The notes beneath the pieces were generated by a model. It was not told the origin of the DNA and ran no database searches. It worked only from the letters and a program-made list of their open reading frames with translations. Shown here one piece after another: positions 8,870 through 16,305 of a DNA stretch of 64,000 bases. The stretch lies in assembly GCA_964352625.1 (NCBI GenBank), contig CAYGSD010000012.1:33338-97337 (forward strand), written 5' to 3'. The translations under genes and the position numbers were made by a program. Position 1 is the first letter of the stretch; every line of letters begins with the position of its first letter. This DNA comes from JAAEPI01 sp964352625 (lineage in GTDB: Bacteria; Bacteroidota; Bacteroidia; Cytophagales; Cyclobacteriaceae).

Positions 8870-9476
8870 TATCGTTCAGACCATTTAACACCTCCTTCAG
8901 CCGATTCAGTTTCCTGCCGTACATCCAATGCACGTATCTCTCGCAGAACAAGAGGAAAAGACCGAGAAAAACCAATGTCACAACCGCTTCAATGAGAATC
9001 TCTTTCGGGCTGCCCCACTCCCGCATCACGAATCCATCTTCTGCCACTGCTATGAACATACCAAAGAGATAGCCAAGAGTTGAGAAGAAGAATACCATGC
9101 GCTTTACCCTCTTGACCCAACCACCCAATATCTCTACTTTTTTGGTCAACGAATCCAGCAAATTTTCTTCATTCACAGCCTTCATCCTTCTCAGATAGCC
9201 CAAATAAACTCTCAGTGTGGCAATCATCGCCCAAACGATCAGCAAAGTGCTGGAGACCAGCAATATCCAGTTATTCAAAAACAGCAGTGGAAATGCGACA
9301 GTAGTGATGCCAGAGAGCCACAACTCAATCATGATATTCATTCGCACCCGCGCCAAAATATCATGAGAGCTTTTCTTGGCCTTCTTCAGAATCTCTGGTG
9401 CAATCCCCTCGTAGTACTCCCCAGCCTGCTTATCTGTCTTATGCCATATATTTTTCAAATCCTGCTCTTCCATCAC
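8862..9476 (-). CDS. Four-helix membrane protein, candidate anti-sigma partner
   Basis: A 204-aa protein with an N-terminal cytoplasmic stretch (EEQDLKNIWHKTD, about 45 residues) and four hydrophobic helices at roughly 50-68, 70-92, 126-145 and 160-182. It ends with a basic cytoplasmic tail. It overlaps the upstream ECF sigma gene by 4 bases, so the two are translationally coupled. A membrane protein directly after an ECF sigma gene is the usual position of an anti-sigma factor, and that is the inferred role. However, I see no zinc-binding anti-sigma motif and no FecR-like domain, so it is not one of the standard classes. Confidence 0.65.
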   Translation of the reverse strand: MMEEQDLKNIWHKTDKQAGEYYEGIAPEILKKAKKSSHDILARVRMNIMIELWLSGITTVAFPLLFLNNWILLVSSTLLIVWAMIATLRVYLGYLRRMKAVNEENLLDSLTKKVEILGGWVKRVKRMVFFFSTLGYLFGMFIAVAEDGFVMREWGSPKEILIEAVVTLVFLGLFLLFCERYVHWMYGRKLNRLKEVLNGLNDNV

Positions 9477-9967
9477 TTTTCACTTAAAAGTTCAAACAGT
9501 TTCTTTTTGATGCGATTGATTTTCACACCCACGTTACTCTTGGTTATACCCACTATCTCGGCAATCTCGTCGTAGGATTTCTCCTCCAGATAGAGCAGGA
9601 TTATGGATCGATCCTCCTTTCTCAGTTGCTGAATAGCCTCCAGCAGCTTGTTGATCCTTGCCTCTTCCTCCCGCTTTTCCTCGGCAGTATCGGACACGGC
9701 ATGCTCAGCGGTTTTAATATCCGCTTTCGGTATCGACCGTCTTTTTTTTCCTCTACTGTAGGACAATGCGGTATTCAATGCCACTCGGTACATCCAAGTC
9801 GAAATCTTCGACTGGCCTTTGAAATTGCAAAGGCCCTTCCAGATAGCCACAAGCATTTCTTGGTACAGGTCATCAAAATCCTCAGCGTCACTATACACCC
9901 GTCCTATCTTGAATAAGATGGGGTGATGCTCCCTGATGATTTGCTGAAAGTCCTGCACGCTATCCAT
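9473..9967 (-). CDS. ECF RNA polymerase sigma factor
   Basis: A complete 164-aa sigma-70 factor of the extracytoplasmic-function type. Region 2 is at about 20-85 (DFDDLYQEMLVAIWKGL, ISTWMYRVALNTALSY) and region 4 at about 105-160 (LRKEDRSIILLYLEEKSYDEI and GITKSNVGVKINRIKKKL, the helix-turn-helix). It directs polymerase to a stress or envelope regulon. First gene of a minus-strand operon with a membrane protein and a CarboxypepD-containing protein. Its promoter must lie in the roughly 100 bases shared with the divergent TraB gene. ECF factors commonly autoregulate; no conserved -35 could be singled out here. Confidence 0.9.
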   Translation of the reverse strand: MDSVQDFQQIIREHHPILFKIGRVYSDAEDFDDLYQEMLVAIWKGLCNFKGQSKISTWMYRVALNTALSYSRGKKRRSIPKADIKTAEHAVSDTAEEKREEEARINKLLEAIQQLRKEDRSIILLYLEEKSYDEIAEIVGITKSNVGVKINRIKKKLFELLSEK

Positions 9968-10065
9968 TAGTGACTTATTTCAAAAAAAAATTACATGTTC
10001 AAATTTCATTTTGTAATAAAACAACTTGAAATACAACTAATGTGGTAAACGAACCAAATAAGATC

Positions 10066-10953
10066 ATGAAAAAACTCATAATTAAACTACTCGTGTTTGC
10101 CGGATCATTCGGCTTTGGAATGTTCCTTGCCAATGTGGCCATAGCCAATGAGCCAGAAAGAGGAGATAAAGGGATTCTTTGGAAGGTGGAAGGAAAGGGC
10201 ATCAAGACGAGCTATGTCTTCGGTACGTTCCACCTTATTTCGCAAAGCGATTTTCAGCTGAGTGATAAGGCAAAAGAACTCTTGGCAAAAAGTGACAAGC
10301 TGGTACTGGAACTTGATATGGATGATCCTACACTGCAGTCCACCATGATGCAATATGCCGGAATGCAGGGCGACAATTCTTTGAAGAATCTACTGTCGGC
10401 AGAAGACTACACGCTGGTAGATAAGGCGGTAACAGCACAGGTAGGTGCAGGTCTTGCCGCGTTTGACAAACTGAAGCCCTTCGTTATTAGTACCATGCTC
10501 TATCCTACGCTATTTGATGAGGCGATTGCCAGCTACGAACTTAGCTTGACTCAACTGGCCATGGCGGGGCAGAAAGAGGTGCTCGGACTAGAAACTGTCG
10601 AGTACCAAATGTCGATTTTTGATAAAATACCTTACGATTTGCAAGCTGATGAGTTGGTAGAAATCATCACACAGAAAGACGAAATGGCTGAGGTTTTTCG
10701 ACAAATGGTAGCCAACTACAAAGCCGAGGACATTGAGGCACTTCAGCGCACTGTGGATTCCTATTATGAGCAACCCGATTTCAGTAAGTGGCTATTGGAT
10801 GATCGAAACAAAAATTGGGTTGGCCGTATCGGGGAATTATCTAAAGAAAGCTCAAACTTCTATGCCGTGGGGGCCGGACACTTGGGTGGTAAAAATGGGC
10901 TGATCAACTTGCTTAAAGTGGCGGGATATAAGGTGACCGCCGTGGAACAATAA
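10066..10953 (+). CDS. TraB/GumN family protein
   Basis: A 295-aa exported protein of the TraB/GumN (TIKI-like) family. ATG 10066 is preferred over the GTG at 10042 because it places a signal peptide at the N-terminus (MKKLIIKLLVFAGSFGFG). Conserved family features are visible: SYVFGTFHLIS near residue 45 with the GTFH motif, LVLELDMD about 40 residues later, and a C-terminal AVGAGHLGGKNGLINLL. These His and Glu positions are the putative metal ligands in TIKI-type proteases, but enzymatic activity of the bacterial members is not established. It has its own terminator and faces away from the ECF sigma operon. Confidence 0.85.
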   Translation: MKKLIIKLLVFAGSFGFGMFLANVAIANEPERGDKGILWKVEGKGIKTSYVFGTFHLISQSDFQLSDKAKELLAKSDKLVLELDMDDPTLQSTMMQYAGMQGDNSLKNLLSAEDYTLVDKAVTAQVGAGLAAFDKLKPFVISTMLYPTLFDEAIASYELSLTQLAMAGQKEVLGLETVEYQMSIFDKIPYDLQADELVEIITQKDEMAEVFRQMVANYKAEDIEALQRTVDSYYEQPDFSKWLLDDRNKNWVGRIGELSKESSNFYAVGAGHLGGKNGLINLLKVAGYKVTAVEQ

Positions 10954-10967
10954 GAACCTGAAAACTC

Positions 10968-11016
10968 AAAATAGGACAAGGCCTTCTGACATTTCGGGAG
11001 GCCTATTTTATTCATT
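10968..11016 (+). terminator. Rho-independent terminator after the TraB gene
   Basis: The stem GGCCTTC pairs with GGGAGGCC (one G-U pair) around a short loop. It is nested inside outer arms AAAATAGG and CCTATTTT and followed by a T-rich stretch. It lies about 25 bases after the stop codon. Confidence 0.75.
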
Positions 11017-11168
11017 ACCTCCTAACCCTACCTCTCCCGATTTGTTTTGTCAAAATAAATCAATCCAAGAATGACATAATTATTATTTATGACAATCATA
11101 TTTATTATAAATATTAATTAATGTTTTACTACCAAACCTTTTGATGCTCTTGCGAGTTTAGGTTAGCA

Positions 11169-11468
11169 ATGAATCGAAGACAAATACTATTGCCCCTTAG
11201 CGCAGTGCTCACATTCTGCTTAGTAGGTGAACTTGTTGTCGGTTCATCTGTCATTATCTCCCCTTCCAGCGAAAGCACCCATGAAATAGAGATTGTCGAT
11301 CAGCGAGAAACCACCTTGGCAACCGAGTCCAGAGAGGAGCAAAGAAAACTCACCAGGCGAACAGTAGATCGACCACAAGTTAATTTTCAAACTGGCGACT
11401 CTACTACTAAGGATTCCCAAAGAGCTAAAACGAATCTTCACATTTGGCATTGTAATCATCGGATTTAA
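11169..11468 (+). CDS. Possible small exported protein, unknown
   Basis: A 99-aa open frame I do not recognise. It starts with a short basic stretch and a hydrophobic segment (ILLPLSAVLTFCLVGELVVG) that could be a signal peptide or anchor, followed by a strongly charged, low-complexity region rich in Arg, Glu and Thr. It has no neighbour within 75 bases on its strand and is preceded by a very AT-rich stretch (11040-11110) that could carry a promoter. The tail (HIWHCNHRI) looks unlike a natural C-terminus. It may be a real short gene or a decayed one. Confidence 0.4.
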   Translation: MNRRQILLPLSAVLTFCLVGELVVGSSVIISPSSESTHEIEIVDQRETTLATESREEQRKLTRRTVDRPQVNFQTGDSTTKDSQRAKTNLHIWHCNHRI

Positions 11469-11546
11469 GTCCATGCCGCGCTCACGACCAGTCATTTTCT
11501 TGACTAGTCAATTCATGAATCTCTCGAATTACTAAATCCTTCAAAA

Positions 11547-11729
11547 ATGAAGAACACGACAAGCATGCTCGACTACTGCAAAGCGGTACTTCAAGCTGTC
11601 TCCTTCGATGAAAGATTATTTTCCAAGGAGTACATAAAATCCATCCAGTGGCTTTCTAAAAATGAGACACAAGAATTGAAAATATGGATACAGAATAATC
11701 AATCAAAGTGGATTCAATCTAAAAACTAA
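11547..11729 (+). CDS. Small conserved-looking protein, 60 aa
   Basis: A 60-aa soluble protein: MLDYCKAVLQAVSFDERLF is followed by a Lys/Trp-rich helix (SIQWLSKNETQELKIWIQ). The pattern of a short helical protein with DYCK...VSFD...F near the start resembles uncharacterised small proteins I have seen in other Bacteroidota, but I cannot name a family. It ends 5 bases before the next gene, so it is likely the first gene of a three-gene unit with the 152-aa exported protein and the prohibitin-like lipoprotein. Confidence 0.6.
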   Translation: MKNTTSMLDYCKAVLQAVSFDERLFSKEYIKSIQWLSKNETQELKIWIQNNQSKWIQSKN

Positions 11730-11734
11730 TCGCC

Positions 11735-12193
11735 ATGAACAGAATAACTATAACACTCTTCCTTCTTGTAATGCTCATTGGACTTGTATGCGTCCAGGGC
11801 CAAAGTTTGGTACTGAACACGCGTCCTATCTCACTTGGTGCGGATCATCCAAGAGAAATGAGATGGATGCCAATGAATGCCCAAAGGTTACTGCTCACTC
11901 CCGATGGTGTGCTCGAACTGGATGAACTATTCGCCGAAAAGCAGGCCATGCTTCAGGCGCATTCCTTTGAATCCCGACAGAAATACTTTGAACTCAAGGA
12001 CACGTCGGTTTTTGGGAAGACCCTGAAAAGTCAGTACCCGGAAGGAGAATCCAAAAATGCAGACATGAACCTCTTACCGATCCCTATTGGCGACTTGGAT
12101 AATCGGGAAGCGCTGACACTGATCCCCACGTTCCATAGAGATTCGATGCTGCGAAACGACCTGTATCCAATGACTTTAAGTATCAAATTTTAA
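11735..12193 (+). CDS. Exported protein of unknown function
   Basis: A 152-aa protein with a clear signal peptide (ITITLFLLVMLIGLVCVQGQ), so it is exported to the periplasm or beyond. The mature part, about 130 aa, has no recognised domain; it contains two Pro/Asp-rich segments (LLPIPIGDLDNRE, TFHRDSMLRNDLYP) and no Cys. It lies between the 60-aa protein (5 bases) and the prohibitin-like lipoprotein (16 bases) and is very probably co-transcribed with both. A role linked to the envelope function of the prohibitin homologue is an inference from context only. Confidence 0.6.
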   Translation: MNRITITLFLLVMLIGLVCVQGQSLVLNTRPISLGADHPREMRWMPMNAQRLLLTPDGVLELDELFAEKQAMLQAHSFESRQKYFELKDTSVFGKTLKSQYPEGESKNADMNLLPIPIGDLDNREALTLIPTFHRDSMLRNDLYPMTLSIKF

Positions 12194-12209
12194 TTCTAAA
12201 AATAAACAC

Positions 12210-12992
12210 ATGAAAACGATAAACACTTTCATCATACTCCTTGCCTCCACTCTCATAATGAGCTGCTCGGTAGTCCGACAGGGAGAAATTGGCCTCAAAC
12301 AAAAGGTCGGTAAACTAAATCAAACGATCATCCCGCCAGGGCCGGTTGGTTACAATCCGTTCACTACTAAGATTATCAAAATGCCGATCCGAACGATGAA
12401 CATGGAAATAGCTACCAACCTTCCATCGAAGGAGGGACTTAATGTAACGGCTGTTATCTCAATTCTCTATCGTATAATGCCCGAGGAAGCCCCTTCGGTG
12501 GTGGAGAACATCGGGGTAGGCAATGAAAGAGAAGTGATAAGTAGCGTCTTCCGATCGGCAGCAGCAGATGTATGCTCCAGATTCTTCGCCAAGGATATGC
12601 ACTCGGCACAGCGCGCGAATATTGAGAAAGAAATAACCAAACAAATGTCTGAAATTCTCTCTCCTCGCGGATTTGAAATAGAGGCAGTGCTCATGAAAAA
12701 CATCGCTTTGCCCTCTGGTCTGGCGCGAGCCGTCGAAGAGAAACTGGAGGCTGAGCAAAATGCCCAGCGGATGGAATTTTTGCTGGACCAGGAAAAACTG
12801 GAGGCCCAGCGAAAAATCATTGAGGCAGAAGGTACTCGCGATGCTCAGCGCATCATATCAGAAGGATTGACAGATAACATCATCAAGTGGCAGAGCATAG
12901 AGGCATTCCGTGAGTTGAGCAAGTCACCCAACTCTAAAGTAATAATCACAAATGGTCAAGCACCGATGCTAATTGATCCTAAGGGTAACTAA
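12210..12992 (+). CDS. Prohibitin/SPFH-domain lipoprotein
   Basis: A 260-aa SPFH (prohibitin-type) protein. SPFH proteins oligomerise on membranes and organise membrane domains or protease complexes. Here the N-terminus is a lipoprotein signal with the lipobox Cys at residue 19 (LASTLIMSCSVVRQGE), not the transmembrane anchor of the classical family. The SPFH core runs from about 25 to 180 (GEIGLKQKVGKLNQ, VFRSAAADVCSRFFAKDMHS, VEAVLMKNIALPSGLARAV), then a coiled coil rich in Ala/Glu/Arg (about 180-225, KIIEAEGTRDAQRIISEGLT). Lipidated prohibitins of this form are, to my knowledge, widespread in Bacteroidota. It ends just before the 130-bp palindromic element. Confidence 0.87.
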   Translation: MKTINTFIILLASTLIMSCSVVRQGEIGLKQKVGKLNQTIIPPGPVGYNPFTTKIIKMPIRTMNMEIATNLPSKEGLNVTAVISILYRIMPEEAPSVVENIGVGNEREVISSVFRSAAADVCSRFFAKDMHSAQRANIEKEITKQMSEILSPRGFEIEAVLMKNIALPSGLARAVEEKLEAEQNAQRMEFLLDQEKLEAQRKIIEAEGTRDAQRIISEGLTDNIIKWQSIEAFRELSKSPNSKVIITNGQAPMLIDPKGN

Positions 12993-13015
12993 GAATTGGC
13001 ATATTATTTCAATCA

Positions 13016-13145
13016 GAGGCCGTCTCAAAAGTCGGTAGCACCAGGATAATTGTCACATTGAACTCGTCGAAATGTTATTTCCAATCAATTGGTGAAGTTT
13101 CGACAGGCTCAACTTGACATTAAAAAGGACTTTTGAGATGGCCTC
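13016..13145. repeat. 130-bp nested palindromic intergenic element
   Basis: The ends are inverted repeats of 17 bases (GAGGCCGTCTCAAAAGT at 13016, ACTTTTGAGATGGCCTC ending 13145) with one mismatch that still pairs as G-U in RNA. Inside is a second, imperfect pair of about 22-base arms (from TGTCACATTGAACTC to GGCTCAACTTGACA). The element fills the gap between two convergent genes and runs into a T-stretch, so it can fold into one long hairpin and act as a terminator. No reading frame is contained. It resembles dispersed palindromic repeats of Bacteroidota. Confidence 0.7.
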
Positions 13146-13159
13146 TTTTTATAGTTCGG

Positions 13160-14389
13160 TCAGAACTCAATCTCCGCCTCTACACTTTCTCCGCTTCTAT
13201 TTACCACCACTTTCGTTTTGTCACCCTTCTGAAAAACCGAAAGTGCCCGCATATAGCTCATCATATCCGCTACCGTGGAATCGCCGAGCTGCACCACCAC
13301 ATCACCCTTTTTTAATCCAGCCTTGATCGCAGGTTTATCCGCAGACACGTCAGCAATGAGCATCCCTTTGCCATCATACAGGTAGTCAGGCATCACACCA
13401 AGTGAAACTGTGAATCGTGGGGCGTTGGTAGATTCATCTTTTGTAACCTGAAATTGCAGTTTTTCCTTCTGGTCAAGGTCACGAACGATGCGCTCAATCA
13501 TATTGGCGACAGTCAGTATTCCTTCGTAATTCACCTTATCCGCATCATCGCTCGGTTTGTGATAATCCTCATGCTGTCCCGTGAAGAAATGTAGCACCGG
13601 AATGTCTTTCAAGTAAAATGAGGTATGATCAGATGGCCCTTTACCCGATTCCTTTTTGATAAGTTTCAAGCTGTCGGTATTAACGGAAGCCAAGGTTTCA
13701 TCCCAAGTTGGTGCTGTGCCCGTTCCATAGACAGCCAAGCCCCTCTCCTCATCAAGTCGACCAACCATATCCATATTGATCATGTAGTTCACCTTGGAGA
13801 GGTCAATGGTTGGGTTTTTAGTGAAATAGTTTGAGCCCCAAAGTCCTTGCTCCTCTCCTGTGATAGCGAAAAAAAGGAAATCCGTTTGGAGGTCCTTCTC
13901 ACTGAGTGCCTTGGCCAAATGAATCAAAGCGGCTGTGCCACTTGCATTGTCGTCAGCCCCATTATGAATGGCCGTCGTACCACGAGCCATAGAAGACATT
14001 CCGCCCATACCAAGATGATCATAGTGCGCCCCAATGACCACCACTCGATCAGAAGGGTTGTCAATAAAACCCAGCACATTGTACCCTGTTGTTTCACCTT
14101 CCTCTGTGCCCACCACTGCGGATTCATGTGGATTCGTTGATTTCTTAATATTAAATACCTGATAGTATCCATCTGTTCCTTTTCCTTCCAATCCTATTTC
14201 CTTCATACGACTAGAGATGTACTCAGCGGCAAGTTTTTCTCCGTCTGTTCCTACCTCACGGCCTTTCAATGAATCACTGGCTAGATAGGTAAGATCAGCC
14301 TTTAAGCTTGGAATTGCTTCATAAGGCTTCTCACAAGAAATGACAAAAATCAGGAGAAGAACTGGAAAAAATTGCTTCAATCGTTTCAT
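13160..14389 (-). CDS. M28-family metallopeptidase lipoprotein with PDZ domain
   Basis: A zinc-dependent aminopeptidase/glutamate-carboxypeptidase-like enzyme of MEROPS family M28, 409 aa. I start it at ATG 14389 because this yields a lipoprotein signal (MKRLKQFFPVLLLIFVISC, Cys19) and frees the divergent promoter region; the longer frame to 14488 would overlap the neighbour. All five co-catalytic zinc ligands and the base are in place: GAHYDHLG, NGADDNASG, ITGEEQGL, INMDMVGR and TGQHEDYHKPSD. A PDZ domain follows at about 310-400 (GLKKGDVVVQLGDS). It probably trims peptides in the periplasm. It faces a PD40 lipoprotein across a 35-base gap, a pairing that suggests shared regulation. Confidence 0.92.
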   Translation of the reverse strand: MKRLKQFFPVLLLIFVISCEKPYEAIPSLKADLTYLASDSLKGREVGTDGEKLAAEYISSRMKEIGLEGKGTDGYYQVFNIKKSTNPHESAVVGTEEGETTGYNVLGFIDNPSDRVVVIGAHYDHLGMGGMSSMARGTTAIHNGADDNASGTAALIHLAKALSEKDLQTDFLFFAITGEEQGLWGSNYFTKNPTIDLSKVNYMINMDMVGRLDEERGLAVYGTGTAPTWDETLASVNTDSLKLIKKESGKGPSDHTSFYLKDIPVLHFFTGQHEDYHKPSDDADKVNYEGILTVANMIERIVRDLDQKEKLQFQVTKDESTNAPRFTVSLGVMPDYLYDGKGMLIADVSADKPAIKAGLKKGDVVVQLGDSTVADMMSYMRALSVFQKGDKTKVVVNRSGESVEAEIEF

Positions 14390-14424
14390 TGGATAGTAGT
14401 TTCGCAACTCGAAGATACTAACCC

Positions 14425-15510
14425 ATGAATAATATACTTTCTCTTGCCCTAGCACTTTTGATAATCGGTTGTTCCGCTCCAAAACCAAAGGAAGAAACCG
14501 CCACTGATCCTATTCTTGACACCCTTAGATATGAAAGCGAAAAGCATTTAAAGAATGTGCGTCAACTTACCTGGGGCGGCAACAACGCTGAAGCCTATTG
14601 GAGTTTTGATGGGTCTAGTCTGGTGTTTCAGTCCGACTATTCTGAATGGGGAGTAACCTGCGATCAGATTTTCACTCTTGATGTTTCGAATGTTGAAATA
14701 GGAAAACGCCCGCCAATGGTGAGCACTGGATTGGGGAGAACCACATGTGCCTATTTCATGCCCGGTGACACCACAATCATTTATGGATCGACGCACCTTG
14801 GTAATGAGGCATGTCCAGCAGTTCCTCCAAGAGGACAAAAGTATGTGTGGCCTATTTATGAGGATTATGATATTTTCATAGCTGACCTTAAGGGCAACAT
14901 TGTGAAGCAAGTCACCGACACGCCGGGTTATGATGCCGAGGCTACCGTATCACCAAAGGGTGACAAAATCATCTTTACTTCTACACGCTCTGGTGACCTG
15001 GAGCTTTACACAATGGATATTGATGGATCAAATGTCAATCAAATCACATCAGGTCTGGGCTATGATGGAGGTGCTTTCTTTTCACCGGATGGTTCAAAGA
15101 TTATTTGGCGAGCCTCAAGACCAAAAACGGAGGAAGCCCAAACAGAGTATAAAGAATTGCTAGCTAAGGGATTAGTCGAACCTACGGACATGGAACTCTA
15201 CGTTGCAAATGCGGATGGTTCCGATGCTAAAAAAATCACAGACCTGGGAAAAGCCAATTGGGCTCCTTTCTTTCACCCATCAGGAGAAAAGATATTGTTT
15301 TCCTCAAATCATAAATCAGAGAGAGGGTTTCCTTTCAACCTGTATATGATCAATGTAGATGGGACTGGATTGGAGCAGGTGACTTTTGACGACACCTTTG
15401 ATTCCTTCCCAATGTTCAGCCCTGATGGCAGCAAGCTGGTCTGGGCATCCAACCGATTCAATGGTGGAAATAGGGACACCAATCTTTTTGTTGCTGACTG
15501 GGTAGACTAA
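14425..15510 (+). CDS. TolB-like PD40 beta-propeller lipoprotein
   Basis: A 361-aa lipoprotein (lipobox LIIGCSAP, Cys16) with a TolB-type beta-propeller. At least five PD40/WD40-like repeats are visible (SFDGSSLVFQS, SPKGDKIIFTSTRSGD, SPDGSKIIWRAS, HPSGEKILFSSN, SPDGSKLVWASNR). Such propellers bind proteins or peptides in the periplasm and have no catalytic site. It is divergent from an M28 peptidase; PD40 proteins and M28 peptidases are often near each other in Bacteroidota, consistent with a common role in peptide handling (inference). It ends at a strong bidirectional terminator. Confidence 0.87.
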   Translation: MNNILSLALALLIIGCSAPKPKEETATDPILDTLRYESEKHLKNVRQLTWGGNNAEAYWSFDGSSLVFQSDYSEWGVTCDQIFTLDVSNVEIGKRPPMVSTGLGRTTCAYFMPGDTTIIYGSTHLGNEACPAVPPRGQKYVWPIYEDYDIFIADLKGNIVKQVTDTPGYDAEATVSPKGDKIIFTSTRSGDLELYTMDIDGSNVNQITSGLGYDGGAFFSPDGSKIIWRASRPKTEEAQTEYKELLAKGLVEPTDMELYVANADGSDAKKITDLGKANWAPFFHPSGEKILFSSNHKSERGFPFNLYMINVDGTGLEQVTFDDTFDSFPMFSPDGSKLVWASNRFNGGNRDTNLFVADWVD

Positions 15511-15517
15511 AAAAAGA

Positions 15518-15545
15518 AAAACCCTCAGATCTCTCTGAGGGTTTT
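15518..15545. terminator. Bidirectional rho-independent terminator
   Basis: A 12-bp perfect stem AAAACCCTCAGA / TCTGAGGGTTTT with a TCTC loop. It has A and T runs on both sides and lies between the convergent PD40 lipoprotein gene and the minus-strand gene at 15548. Confidence 0.9.
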
Positions 15546-15547
15546 AA

Positions 15548-16126
15548 TTATGCTCCTTGAGAGCTCGGGAATTTTAGTCCTCCCACTTTGAGATTCGATA
15601 AACTCTTAAAAGAGTCCTCGATCCATCTTATAAAACCTGTTGACTCGAAAGGAGGCAGATCAAACCTCATGACAAGCTCAGGTGATTTTTCCGAGTCGAC
15701 CACTAGCGCTCCTTCTATTTCAAAATCAAGCATTTCCTGATATACAGGTCTTACCTCTCCATCGCTACCAAAGTATTTACTCATCTCAGGTCTCAGGTAC
15801 ATTCTAAAGTGTGTGTACTTACCTGCATCCAATTTTTGTACCCACTTGGTTCTGATGTATTCTCCCGTGTACATTCCGTCCAGCGTGAATGAAACACCAC
15901 TTTTAAAATTGATGAGTGAACTTTCATCGCCATGCTCGTTTACAGCAACTATTCGACTCACCTCAAGTTTCATCTTCGAAATATTGTTCTTGGTCGCAAA
16001 GGAGTTTTTTAGGATCACCTCCTTCCTGTACATCTCCTCATAGTCCATCGTCATCATACCTATTCCTCCTAGAGGTACAGCGTACGAATAAAAACTAGTC
16101 CTTTTCATTAGTTGAATTTTAATCAT
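15548..16126 (-). CDS. Hypothetical protein, 192 aa
   Basis: I do not recognise this protein. It has 192 residues from ATG 16126, or 186 from ATG 16108. The N-terminus carries a weakly hydrophobic stretch (FYSYAVPLGGIGMMTM) that is too short and polar for a confident signal peptide. The rest is mixed alpha/beta with alternating charged strands (YIRTKWVQKLDAGKYTHFRM) and no Cys. It sits alone, between a shared terminator downstream and a 170-base AT-rich gap upstream. Codon use looks like that of its neighbours, so it is probably a genuine gene. Confidence 0.6.
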   Translation of the reverse strand: MIKIQLMKRTSFYSYAVPLGGIGMMTMDYEEMYRKEVILKNSFATKNNISKMKLEVSRIVAVNEHGDESSLINFKSGVSFTLDGMYTGEYIRTKWVQKLDAGKYTHFRMYLRPEMSKYFGSDGEVRPVYQEMLDFEIEGALVVDSEKSPELVMRFDLPPFESTGFIRWIEDSFKSLSNLKVGGLKFPSSQGA

Positions 16127-16305
16127 TTAATTCTTTGCAAATTTACGGGTATACCCAAGGGAGGATACTCCCTGAATTATCCAGAATATGTTCATTATTA
16201 TCATCGTGACATATATTATTATGAAATAATGTTAATAAAAGACATTTCAAGTCAATTTTGCACCACTTATGAAACTCAAAAGCTTCCCCTGATAAAGCCG
16301 AAAAA

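Noticed and set aside
14390..14488. 33-codon N-terminal extension of the M28 peptidase
   Set aside because: It would overlap the divergent PD40 gene and hide the lipoprotein signal; ATG 14389 gives a proper lipobox.
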